From Rhodospirillaceae bacterium (GTDB lineage Bacteria; Pseudomonadota; Alphaproteobacteria; Rhodospirillales; Magnetovibrionaceae), in NCBI GenBank assembly GCA_029881835.1, contig JAOULV010000045.1, positions 1 to 8,403 on the forward strand: 8,403 nucleotides of DNA, read 5' to 3'. How positions within the stretch are numbered: position 1 is the stretch's first letter; the number at the start of each line of letters is the position of its first letter. Under the pieces are notes generated by a model, which made no database searches, was not told where the DNA came from, and saw only the letters and a program-made list of their open reading frames with translations. Below are positions 1 through 6,525 of the stretch, piece after piece. A program made the translations under genes and the position numbers.

Positions 1-1
1 C

Positions 2-466
2 TGGCTTTCCGGTCAGGCCAGGCTTTCTTCCGCCAGCGTATCAACAGAAGGCGAACAAGGTGTGCCCGCGTATGTTGAGGCACTGTTAGAGCAAACAGCA
101 GAAAGTTTGGGAAATTTACAACGCACTATTTCGCGCGGTGAAGAAAACCGTCACAAAACCCATGAAGCATTATCAGAACTTGCCGCGCGCATGGGAACCT
201 TGACCGACTTCATGAAAACCGAACAGGCGGTCATGAAAAAGCTAGCGGAAACCCAAGTTGAATTAAAACCCGTTATTGAGCGCCTTGCCGGCGGGGCCAG
301 TGGTGGTGGCATGGATGATGCCACCCGCACCCACATCCGCAATATGGACTTATGCCTTTCGCGCCTATTGGAAGAAAGCAGAACCGGGCGCGAAGAAACG
401 GTTTCGCAATTACGTAGCGAGATAAAATTGCTGGCGCGCACCGTTGCCGCTAGGGATGATTCTTAA
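2..466 (+). CDS. MotA/TolQ/ExbB-type proton channel protein, C-terminal part (5' end outside window)
   Basis: The reading frame is open from base 2, so only the last 154 residues are present; the GTG at 62 is internal. What is visible is a soluble, mostly helical tail with heptad-like hydrophobics, a Gly-rich turn (AGGASGGGMDD), and the block DDATRTHIRNMDLCLSRLLEE followed by ETVSQLRSEIKLLARTVAA. From memory, such blocks end alphaproteobacterial proteins annotated as MotA or MotA/TolQ/ExbB proton channel family; the membrane channel part lies upstream and is not seen. The next gene begins 23 bases downstream on the same strand and encodes the MotB-like partner, so the two are almost certainly co-transcribed. 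By family logic the pair forms an inner-membrane, proton-driven complex acting on the cell envelope. No flagellar or Tol genes are in view, so the process powered is unknown. Confidence 0.72.
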   Translation, partial: WLSGQARLSSASVSTEGEQGVPAYVEALLEQTAESLGNLQRTISRGEENRHKTHEALSELAARMGTLTDFMKTEQAVMKKLAETQVELKPVIERLAGGASGGGMDDATRTHIRNMDLCLSRLLEESRTGREETVSQLRSEIKLLARTVAARDDS

Positions 467-489
467 AAAAACAGGGGGCTGACTGAAAG

Positions 490-1578
490 ATGCCGGGCCT
501 TTCTACACGCTATCGCCACAGGGCAGATATTTGGCCGGGGTTTGTCGATGCCTTGGCTTCGCTTCTTATGGTCATTATTTTTCTTCTTTTGGTTTTTGTG
601 CTGGCGCAGTTTTTTTTAGGCGAAGCGTTATCAGGACGGGAAAACGCATTACAAAAATTAGACCGCGAAATGGCTGAAATGGCCGAATTGCTGGCGCTGG
701 AAAAAAATACATCCAAATCATTGCGCGGTGACGTAAGCAGGTTATCGGGTGAATTGCAGGCATCAATTCTAGAACGTGATCGTTTAAACGAAGGCCTTGC
801 TGAAGGGCGGGAAAAAATATCCGGCCTTAGTGCTGATATTGAAAAACTGAACGCCCTAAAAGCACAACTGGAAAACGACATCGGTAAGTTGGCGGCCAAT
901 TTAGATGAAAAAGAAACAGCACTTTTGGCGGAACAAGAAATATCAACAAGTGCGCGTGCCGAGATAGCGCTTTTGAACCAACAACTTGGCGCGATGAAAG
1001 ACCAAATTGCGACGCTCAACAAAGCGTTGGATGCATCGGAACAAAAAGCCAAAGACCAAAACGTACAAATTGTGGCATTGGGCAAGCGGCTTAATGCTGC
1101 ATTAGCCGGCAAGGTTCAAGAATTGAGCGAATACCGTTCTGACTTTTTTGGCCGCCTTAAAATTGCGCTGGGCGACCACCCCGGCATTCGCATTGTCGGT
1201 GATCGATTTGTTTTTCAATCGGAAGTTCTATTTGCCAGTGGTGAAACAGATATCGGCGAAACTGGGCTTGAGCAAATTTCCAGACTAGCCGAGACATTAA
1301 AAGATGTAAGCGCGCGAATCCCCGAAGATGTTGATTGGGTGCTCAGGGTTGATGGCCACACCGACATGATCCCAATACAAAATGAACGCTTCCATTCAAA
1401 CTGGGAACTAAGCGCCGCGCGCTCAATCTCGGTTGTAAAAAAACTTATTGCTAGCGGAATTCCGGCCAACCGTCTGGTGGCGGCAGGGTTTGGCGAATTT
1501 CAGCCAATTGATAAAGGCAGCAACGATACCGCACTTAGGCGCAATCGCCGTATCGAACTAAAGCTGACTGGGCGCTAG
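490..1578 (+). CDS. MotB-like/OmpA-family peptidoglycan-binding protein
   Basis: This 362-residue protein has a short cytoplasmic N-terminus and one membrane segment (about residues 15-43) that starts with WPGFVDALASLLM. Asp20 sits where MotB, TolR and ExbD carry the proton-accepting Asp. A long coiled coil follows (about 47-215, rich in E, K, L and A). The C-terminal OmpA-like domain (about 230-362) has VDGHTD (D288 to D292), ELSAARS (Arg311) and LRRNRRIELKL (349-359); Asp and Arg of this kind bind the diaminopimelate of peptidoglycan in the family. I infer an inner-membrane stator-type subunit that reaches through the periplasm to the cell wall, partnered with the product of the upstream gene. 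The ATG at 490 is preceded by AGGGGG at 473-478, a rather long spacing, but the membrane segment starts soon after, which supports this start. The coiled coil is much longer than in flagellar MotB, arguing against a plain flagellar role. Confidence 0.8.
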   Translation: MPGLSTRYRHRADIWPGFVDALASLLMVIIFLLLVFVLAQFFLGEALSGRENALQKLDREMAEMAELLALEKNTSKSLRGDVSRLSGELQASILERDRLNEGLAEGREKISGLSADIEKLNALKAQLENDIGKLAANLDEKETALLAEQEISTSARAEIALLNQQLGAMKDQIATLNKALDASEQKAKDQNVQIVALGKRLNAALAGKVQELSEYRSDFFGRLKIALGDHPGIRIVGDRFVFQSEVLFASGETDIGETGLEQISRLAETLKDVSARIPEDVDWVLRVDGHTDMIPIQNERFHSNWELSAARSISVVKKLIASGIPANRLVAAGFGEFQPIDKGSNDTALRRNRRIELKLTGR

Positions 1579-1608
1579 CCTCGGCAATAATTTCCAGTTA
1601 TAACAAAC

Positions 1609-1634
1609 CCCAAAATAACGGCACCTATTTTGGG
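1609..1634. terminator. Inverted repeat, possible weak bidirectional terminator
   Basis: A perfect 9-base stem (CCCAAAATA at 1609-1617, TATTTTGGG at 1626-1634) encloses an 8-base loop, 31 bases after the MotB-like stop codon. There is no U-run after it beyond the T-rich arm itself, so termination would be inefficient; it could equally be an operator for the transporter gene that starts at 1692. Confidence 0.35.
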
Positions 1635-1691
1635 TGTGATTGATAAATTGCTATGTTCAAATAGCCTATAAATTGAAAAGAAAATAATTTT

Positions 1692-2897
1692 ATGCTCGTA
1701 ATATTTTTGATCGTGTTTATCGATCTGGTGGGCTTCGGTATTGTTATCCCCCTTTTGCCGTTTTATGGCGAACACTTTCAGGCCGATCCATTTACGGTTT
1801 CAATGCTGATGGCGACTTATTCGCTGGGGCAGTTTATTGCCGCGCCATTCTGGGGCGGGCTTAGCGATCGTATGGGGCGCAAACCAATTTTACTTATAAG
1901 CTTGGTTGGTTCGGTTTTTTCTTATACATGGCTGGCATACGCAACTTCGCTTTGGGCGCTTTTTGCCGCAAGGGCAATCGGCGGGTTAATGGCGGGTAAT
2001 ATTTCAACCGCCTTTGCCTATATTGCCGATATCACCACACCGGAAAACCGGGCCAAGGGCATGGGGTTAGTTGGTGCAGCATTCGGGCTGGGGTTTATTG
2101 CTGGTCCGGCAATCGGGGGGATATTGGCGGGGCCCGACCCGTTGACGGCTGATTATACTTCGCCCGCATTGGCCGCCGCCGGTCTTTCGTTAACCGCATT
2201 GCTGTTCGCACTGGTAATGATGAAGGAATCACTTTCGCCCGAACACATGGAAGAGCTAAAAAACAAACCCAAAAACGGAAGGTTCGCCGATTTTATTGAG
2301 ACCGTAAACAAGCCGGGCGTAGGCCTTTTGATTGCCCTTTCCTTTCTTGCGACTTTTGTTTTTGCTGGCATGGAAACAACATTTGCCATGTGGTCGCACC
2401 GCCAGCTTGGCTGGGGGCCGGAACAAAACGGATATCTATTTGCATTTATCGGCATTGTCGCCGCCGCTTTACAAGGTGGTGCGGTCGGCAGGTTGGCAAA
2501 ACACTTTGGCGAGGCCAACCTTATTGTTCAAGGCGCCTTTGCCTTGGCAATCGGCATGGCGTTAATTCCGTTTTGCACCACGGTTGAGGCTTTGGTTGGG
2601 GCAATGGTTATTGTTGCTTACGGGTTTAGCGTTATTAATCCATCGCTCAACAGCCTTATTTCGTTAAAAACAGAAAAAACTTCTCAAGGTACGGTTATGG
2701 GCTCGGCCAGATCAGCAACGACAATGGCGCGCGTTGTGGGGCCACTATGGGCAGGGTTTTTGTTTGCATCAATGGGCAAAGATTGGCCCTATTGGGCGGG
2801 AACGGTTGTAATGGTGATTGTCGGCGTGCTGGCGTGGCGTTCGATGGCATCTAACGTGCAGGCAAAAAAAGATGCGCTTTCGAATCACGAGAGCTAA
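1692..2897 (+). CDS. MFS transporter, DHA1 drug-efflux (TetA-like) type
   Basis: The 401-residue protein has the hydrophobic pattern of a 12-segment major facilitator. TM1 reads VFIDLVGFGIVIPLLPFYG; the loop 2-3 signature is WGGLSDRMGRKP (residues 54-65, motif A); RAIGGLMAG (94-102) resembles motif B; and FGLGFIAGPAIGG (131-143) matches motif C of drug:proton antiporters. This places it in the DHA1 group with TetA-type and other multidrug exporters, probably expelling a small hydrophobic compound in exchange for protons. The substrate cannot be read from sequence and a resistance phenotype should not be assumed. An in-frame TGA at 1674-1676 leaves ATG 1692 as the first good start, with only a weak A-rich binding site before it. 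It stands alone on this strand and ends by overlapping the convergent YaiI-family gene. No regulator lies next to it. Confidence 0.88.
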   Translation: MLVIFLIVFIDLVGFGIVIPLLPFYGEHFQADPFTVSMLMATYSLGQFIAAPFWGGLSDRMGRKPILLISLVGSVFSYTWLAYATSLWALFAARAIGGLMAGNISTAFAYIADITTPENRAKGMGLVGAAFGLGFIAGPAIGGILAGPDPLTADYTSPALAAAGLSLTALLFALVMMKESLSPEHMEELKNKPKNGRFADFIETVNKPGVGLLIALSFLATFVFAGMETTFAMWSHRQLGWGPEQNGYLFAFIGIVAAALQGGAVGRLAKHFGEANLIVQGAFALAIGMALIPFCTTVEALVGAMVIVAYGFSVINPSLNSLISLKTEKTSQGTVMGSARSATTMARVVGPLWAGFLFASMGKDWPYWAGTVVMVIVGVLAWRSMASNVQAKKDALSNHES

Positions 2898-3382
2898 CTT
2901 TGCCTGATTGCGCTTTGCACTAAATTTTCCAACCCATCAAGAAAGCGTGAACGATCTGTTTTGCTAAACGGTTTTGGTCCACCGGTTATTTCACCGCTTT
3001 CACGCAAATTTTGCATCAGTTCACGGTTGGCCAGCGCCATGCCAATTGAATTTTCACTAAAATGTTCGCCGTTGGGTTTAATTGCAAATGCGCCATTTTC
3101 AATGCAGCGCGCGGCCAACGGAATATCGTTGGTAACACAAATATCAAATCTGGAAATTTTTTCAGCTATCCAGTTATCGGCCGCGTCAGGGCCTTGGGCC
3201 ACAATCACCAGCTCAACCAGCGGATTATTGCTGGGGCGGATTCCGCCATCGCTTACCATGTAGGTTTTTAAATTATGGCGCATCGCCACGCGCAAGGTTT
3301 CATCCTTCACCGGGCAGGCATCGGCATCAATATAAATTTCTACATTAGACCCAATATCAGACAAGATTGACCGGACCGCCAT
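2894..3382 (-). CDS. YaiI/YqxD family protein (DUF188, UPF0178)
   Basis: The 162-residue product shows the family hallmarks: IYIDADACPVKDE (residues 16-28), SDGG (44-47), VTNDIPLAARC (83-93) and the C-terminal GGPKPFSKTDRSRFLDGLE (134-152). The acidic residues in the first two blocks resemble a metal-dependent, PIN/NYN-like nuclease centre, but the family has no firmly assigned function that I know of. Its ATG lies inside the 3' end of cyaY, overlapping by 26 bases, so it is translationally linked to cyaY as the second gene of a two-gene unit. No clear Shine-Dalgarno precedes the ATG; a TTG at 3362-3364 is an alternative start nearer the conserved core. Its TAG stop (2894-2896) overlaps the TAA of the convergent MFS gene, leaving no room for a terminator between them. 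Confidence 0.87.
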   Translation of the reverse strand: MAVRSILSDIGSNVEIYIDADACPVKDETLRVAMRHNLKTYMVSDGGIRPSNNPLVELVIVAQGPDAADNWIAEKISRFDICVTNDIPLAARCIENGAFAIKPNGEHFSENSIGMALANRELMQNLRESGEITGGPKPFSKTDRSRFLDGLENLVQSAIRQS

Positions 3383-3689
3383 TGATGCTGGTTAATTCGT
3401 CTTCGAGCATGGCTATTAATTGTGCACTGCCCCGGGTGGATACCCATGCCCCCACACCCCCATCAAATGAAAAGTGATGCGCCCCGCTTAAGGGCGAAGA
3501 AAGCCATATTTGACGATTGGGGGCATGTTTATTGATTATGTAAACCCGCCCGTCATCCAGTTCCACATTCAAGATTCCGCCCTCAAGGTCTACTTCGGCC
3601 ATATGGCTTAGTTCGCGCTCGATGGAATCAAACAAATTTTCTATTGTTTGTTCTGCCATGACATTGAATTCGTTATCGTGTTCGCTCAC
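3357..3689 (-). CDS. cyaY: Iron donor protein CyaY (bacterial frataxin)
   Basis: The 110-residue length is right for bacterial frataxin. The N-terminal acidic helix (about residues 11-36, with IENLFDSIERELSHM) carries the Asp/Glu cluster that binds iron in the family, and the sheet region holds the diagnostic GRVYIINKHAPNRQIWLSSPLSG (residues 47-69; keys N53, K54, Q60, W62 and the S-P turn), followed by HHFSFD. CyaY binds iron and modulates cysteine desulfurase activity in Fe-S cluster assembly in the cytosol. The start is GTG at 3687-3689, supported by AAGGA six bases upstream; the ATG at residue 11 would trim the end of the acidic region and lacks such a site. It is the first gene of a unit with the YaiI-family gene and is divergent from rpmE. 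Confidence 0.9.
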   Translation of the reverse strand: MSEHDNEFNVMAEQTIENLFDSIERELSHMAEVDLEGGILNVELDDGRVYIINKHAPNRQIWLSSPLSGAHHFSFDGGVGAWVSTRGSAQLIAMLEDELTSINGGPVNLV

Positions 3690-3734
3690 TTTTTTTCCTT
3701 ATTTCCAGACGGTGGCGGATCGGGCCCAAATGGG

Positions 3735-3764
3735 GCTATATCAGGCCCAAGCCACCAAACGCAA
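3735..3764 (-). promoter_or_regulatory. Candidate promoter for cyaY
   Basis: On the minus strand TTGCGT (3764-3759) and TATAGC (3740-3735) are separated by 18 bases, giving a leader of about 40 bases before the cyaY GTG. Both hexamers are only moderate matches to sigma-70 elements; the divergent position supports the call more than the sequence does. Confidence 0.35.
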
Positions 3765-3835
3765 CCCCCCAACCCGCCAAATAGCACGGTTTAAGTGTGG
3801 TTTATACGGGTTTTATAGGGGATTTGCAGGGGGGC

Positions 3836-3864
3836 TTGCGTTTAAAGGTCATGGCGGGTATATA
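3836..3864 (+). promoter_or_regulatory. Candidate sigma-70 promoter for rpmE
   Basis: TTGCGT (3836-3841) and TATATA (3859-3864) are separated by exactly 17 bases. Transcription would start near 3871 and give a leader of about 24 bases ahead of the ribosomal protein gene, with GGAG at 3883-3886. It fits a short-leader, strongly expressed gene. Confidence 0.55.
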
Positions 3865-3894
3865 AGGCGCGCTTTGAACACTGGAGCCATAACA

Positions 3895-4122
3895 ATGAAG
3901 AACGACATCCACCCAGATTACCACGAAATCACGGTCGAAATGACCGATGGTACAACCTACAAGACCCGCTCTACCTGGGGCAAAGAAGGTGATACCCTTA
4001 AGCTTGATATCGACCCTAAATCACACCCCGCATGGACCGGCGTACACCGCCTTATGGACAGCGGTGGCCAGCTCGCTAAATTTAACAAGCGTTTCAAAGG
4101 GTTCGGCGTTAAAGGCGAATAA
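3895..4122 (+). CDS. rpmE: 50S ribosomal protein bL31
   Basis: The 75-residue product begins MKNDIHPDYHEITVEMTDG and continues TYKTRSTWGKEGDTLKLDI and HPAWTG, the standard bL31 sequence; the end KFNKRFKGFGVKGE is basic as expected. It has no cysteine at all, so it is the zinc-free form, as is usual in Alphaproteobacteria, rather than the CxxC form. It sits at the central protuberance of the 50S subunit and bridges to 30S. The ATG at 3895 is chosen because GGAG lies eight bases before it and family similarity begins exactly there; the same frame stays open back to 3622, but that stretch covers the cyaY start and the promoter. It is monocistronic, with its own promoter and terminator. Confidence 0.96.
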   Translation: MKNDIHPDYHEITVEMTDGTTYKTRSTWGKEGDTLKLDIDPKSHPAWTGVHRLMDSGGQLAKFNKRFKGFGVKGE

Positions 4123-4145
4123 TTACCGGAAAACACGGTTAATTC

Positions 4146-4185
4146 AAAAAATGGGGCCACCAAATATGCTGGCGCCATTTTTTTT
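4146..4185 (+). terminator. Intrinsic terminator of rpmE
   Basis: The left arm is AAAAAATGG then GCCA (4146-4159) and the right arm TGGC then CCATTTTTT (4170-4183), with one G-G mismatch at 4155/4174 and a 10-base loop. The run of eight T at 4178-4185 completes a Rho-independent terminator 24 bases after the rpmE stop. The A-run on the left means it may also work on the other strand. Confidence 0.85.
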
Positions 4186-4212
4186 GAGAAAAATCCTTAT
4201 TTTTCCTCTTAT

Positions 4213-4271
4213 TTGACTATTATCACTAGTCCTTGCTAATCATTTGTACAAATAGGGTTATTTTGTACAAT
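4213..4271 (+). promoter_or_regulatory. Candidate cyclase promoter region with two TTGTACAA palindromes
   Basis: ATTTGTACAAAT (4242-4253) is a perfect 12-base palindrome and TTGTACAA recurs at 4263-4270, centre to centre 19 bases. Two promoter readings overlap them. In the first, TTGACT (4213-4218) with GCTAAT (4235-4240) would place the start on the first palindrome. In the second, TTGTAC (4244-4249) with TACAAT (4266-4271) at 16-base spacing would make the palindromes themselves the -35 and -10. Either arrangement is what a dimeric repressor binding twice would use to control the downstream cyclase gene. The regulator is unknown. Confidence 0.45.
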
Positions 4272-4432
4272 CGCATGCATTGGGCGTGTGGGGCGGCCGG
4301 ATTACCCCGGATTGGAATTGGGTATCGGTCATGTGTGAGCGCACGGCAAAAACCGGGTCATTATAATTTTTTAATTGTCTGGTTTGTTGTGGCGTCTTTA
4401 GTTGTTGGTTTTGTGGGAACCCAGAATTTATT
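4272..4432 (+). other. Long leader of the cyclase gene, no gene seen
   Basis: About 160 bases separate the proposed promoter from the cyclase ATG. It contains a short direct repeat (CCGGATT near 4300 and 4312) and a T/G-rich stretch, but no convincing hairpin or riboswitch and no Shine-Dalgarno of normal spacing just before the ATG. An open frame here overlaps the cyclase start by 106 bases and has no recognisable product. Confidence 0.3.
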
Positions 4433-6385
4433 ATGGGCAAGGATTCTGTTCAAACATCTTATGAGGTGCAGGTGCTGCAAAGCGGCAACTGGCGAATTCA
4501 TGCGCAATTTTCCAAGGAAGAGCGCGAAGCGGCCATAGACGAAGCGCGCGCGCTTGAATCCATGCCCGGTGTCGGCGACATAAAAGTTGTGCGTGACGAT
4601 TATGATACCGAAACCCACCTGCACAGCGAACACATAGTATATAAATATAACAGCCCCAATGCATCCACACAGGTTTCTGATAGCGAACGGTTTGCCCGCC
4701 TGGCCAGTGGTGGCGCAAGGCGCGGTGGCGGCGGACAAATTCCTGATTTTGAAACCAATGCCGGTAAAAAAAGAAGGTCCGGGAAGGGTTCGTCCGGATT
4801 TGGCGTTTTAGTAAAGCTTCTTTTGGTTATTTTGTTTGGCCTGGCAATGGCCGCGGTTGTCACCGGTATAGCCGCAGGGATTTTACCTTACAAAAAAATA
4901 ATGGGCATCGCGCTTTACGGAAAAATGCGCGCCAACGTGATGTTTGTAATTTTTGTGGTGTTTTTTGTAATTACGGTGGCAAGTTCGTTCAGGGTGTTTA
5001 TGGCGCGCGATGAACTTAATGCACCTAACCTGCCATCGCGCCCCAGCCTGCCGCGCAGACCAGAGCCCAAAAAGAAAGAAAAGCAAGAAAAGCGAACAAA
5101 AAAAGAAATTGACGCGCGCGAAGAAAGAAAAAAACGCGAAGAAGAGCGGCGCAAAAAAGAAGAAGATAGGCGCAAAAAAGAAGAAGATAAAGACGAGTCA
5201 AAAGACCTGACCCCGGAAGAAGAAGAAGCCTTAAGAAGAGAAATTGAAGAGGCCATAAGAAAAAAAGCCGAAGAAGACAAGCCACCCGAAGAAGGAGAGC
5301 AGCCCCTTCAGGAAGAAAGCGAAGAGGGGGATGAGGCTGAGCCCATGATGTCGGCCAACGCTGAACAGCAGAAGGTCGTAATGATGTCGTTTTTTGGTGA
5401 ATCAATTCGCAAACTGCCAGCCGAACGCAAGAAAATGGATAATTACAATCGCTTTGGCGTCAACCTGTACTTGGCCGGCGCGGCCGAAGCCATTGGCTCG
5501 GAACGCCATCTTGAAGCTGAAGAAACAGAAAAAATTCTATCAGACAGCCTAAAAGTGATGGGCATGGCCGAAGCTAACGCAGACGCATTTGCCAAGCGTT
5601 ACGAAGAATATCTATTGTCCGATGTTCGTTATATGCAGATGTTCCAATCCGGCAGGCGCGATATGTCTGGCTATCTGGCGGGCGAAGGCGACAGCGCCAT
5701 TCGCATGGACGAAACATTGGAAGAATGGAACAAGCCAAAAGAACCGGAAAACCCTGAACGCCAGATAGTGGTTATGTTTACCGATATTGTCGGCTCTACC
5801 GCCATGACCCACGAAAAAGGAAACATGGGCGCCCAAGAAATTGTTCGTGCCCATAATAAGGTTGTGCGTGAAGCGCTTATTAAGTTTAGAGGCAAAGAAA
5901 TCAAGCATACCGGCGATGGAATTATGGCATCGTTTGAAGATGTTACAGATAGCGTAAATGCCACCGCACACATGCAACGCCTCATTCAAATGCACAACCA
6001 AAATGAACCAAACGTGCCGTTAAAGGTAAAAATCGGCACCGCCATGGGCTCGGTGGTGGTTGAAGAAAACGATCTTTATGGTGTTACCGTACAAATGGCG
6101 GCGCGCATCGTTGATAGGGCCAGTGAAGGAATGAATCTGGTATCGGATACGGTCTATGGCATGTTAAAAGGCGGAGGTATGCAGTTCATCAAACGCGGGC
6201 CATACCTGATGAAGGGGATTGACGGACCTGCCTACCTGTATGAACACATTTGGAATGACAAGGCAGATATTGCGGCGCTCACCGCCCAAGCAGAAACCGA
6301 CAATGCCGCCCTAGAGCAAGCCGCCGCCCAAGCGGAACCAGCAACGCACAACCCCGAACAAACGGATGACCAGCCCCAAGCATAA
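4433..6385 (+). CDS. Membrane-anchored class III adenylate/guanylate cyclase
   Basis: This 650-residue protein has five parts. Residues 1-85 form a soluble input region (EVQVLQSGNWRIHAQF). Two membrane helices lie near 126-151 and 168-186, separated by KK and K-R charges. A very charged K/R/E linker (about 208-302) contains RRKKEED twice in tandem. A helical region (about 305-440) leads to the cyclase domain (about 443-605), and the tail is Ala/Gln/Glu-rich. Catalytic features: metal Asp451 in FTDIVGST, Lys491 and second metal Asp495 in KHTGDG, and transition-state Arg558 in VQMAARI. Lys491 favours ATP as substrate, hence cAMP, although the partner residue is not secure. The usual catalytic Asn is Gln554, a change I recall from other alphaproteobacterial cyclases. 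The in-frame stop at 4364 leaves ATG 4433 as the only conventional start. It is likely monocistronic. Confidence 0.88.
   Translation: MGKDSVQTSYEVQVLQSGNWRIHAQFSKEEREAAIDEARALESMPGVGDIKVVRDDYDTETHLHSEHIVYKYNSPNASTQVSDSERFARLASGGARRGGGGQIPDFETNAGKKRRSGKGSSGFGVLVKLLLVILFGLAMAAVVTGIAAGILPYKKIMGIALYGKMRANVMFVIFVVFFVITVASSFRVFMARDELNAPNLPSRPSLPRRPEPKKKEKQEKRTKKEIDAREERKKREEERRKKEEDRRKKEEDKDESKDLTPEEEEALRREIEEAIRKKAEEDKPPEEGEQPLQEESEEGDEAEPMMSANAEQQKVVMMSFFGESIRKLPAERKKMDNYNRFGVNLYLAGAAEAIGSERHLEAEETEKILSDSLKVMGMAEANADAFAKRYEEYLLSDVRYMQMFQSGRRDMSGYLAGEGDSAIRMDETLEEWNKPKEPENPERQIVVMFTDIVGSTAMTHEKGNMGAQEIVRAHNKVVREALIKFRGKEIKHTGDGIMASFEDVTDSVNATAHMQRLIQMHNQNEPNVPLKVKIGTAMGSVVVEENDLYGVTVQMAARIVDRASEGMNLVSDTVYGMLKGGGMQFIKRGPYLMKGIDGPAYLYEHIWNDKADIAALTAQAETDNAALEQAAAQAEPATHNPEQTDDQPQA
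5148..5189 (+). repeat. Perfect 21-base tandem duplication inside the cyclase linker
   Basis: The unit at 5148-5168 (starting GGCGCAAAAAAGAAG) is repeated without change at 5169-5189. It encodes RRKKEED twice in frame. The surrounding A/G-rich DNA is low in complexity, so the linker probably changes length by slippage in steps of seven residues. Confidence 0.9.
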
Positions 6386-6443
6386 GGCCAAAGGTTCACC
6401 CCCCCCACAGCCATCCCAAGCCCCCAACATTTAAGCATCGGGC

Positions 6444-6477
6444 ACCTAAGTATATAATTTTTTAGGTATATTTTTTT
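6444..6477 (+). terminator. AT-rich intrinsic terminator after the cyclase gene
   Basis: ACCTAA (6444-6449) can pair with TTAGGT (6462-6467), followed by ATA and seven T (6471-6477). The stem is short and poor in G-C, so termination may be leaky. It lies between the cyclase stop (6385) and the hsp20 promoter; the rest of 6386-6489 is a C-rich stretch with nothing else recognised. Confidence 0.45.
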
Positions 6478-6489
6478 ATCCCACCCCCA

Positions 6490-6518
6490 CTTGCGTAGAG
6501 GTTTTTCCCTGCCTAAAT
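6490..6518 (+). promoter_or_regulatory. RpoH (sigma-32)-type heat-shock promoter of hsp20
   Basis: CTTG (6490-6493) and CCTAAAT (6512-6518) are separated by 18 bases. The alphaproteobacterial heat-shock sigma factor consensus as I know it is CTTG, 17-18 bases, CYTATNT; only one base differs in the -10 part. Transcription would start near 6525, exactly where the first leader hairpin begins. Confidence 0.65.
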
Positions 6519-6525
6519 ATTTCCT

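Noticed and set aside
1640..1672. Sigma-70 promoter for the MFS gene (TTGATA with TATAAA)
   Set aside because: The spacing is about 21 bases, too long; no better pair was found, so no promoter is called.
3622..3894. Long N-terminal extension of the rpmE frame
   Set aside because: It covers the cyaY start, the divergent promoters and the rpmE ribosome site; bL31 similarity begins exactly at 3895.
4233..4538. 101-codon frame with a hydrophobic segment
   Set aside because: The hydrophobicity comes from T/G-rich leader DNA, it overlaps the cyclase start by 106 bases, and neither a start site nor a family is recognised.
4883..5405. Several Ser/Phe/Leu-rich and Lys-rich frames opposite or beside the cyclase linker
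   Set aside because: They arise from the A/G-rich K/E linker read in other frames and show no family features.
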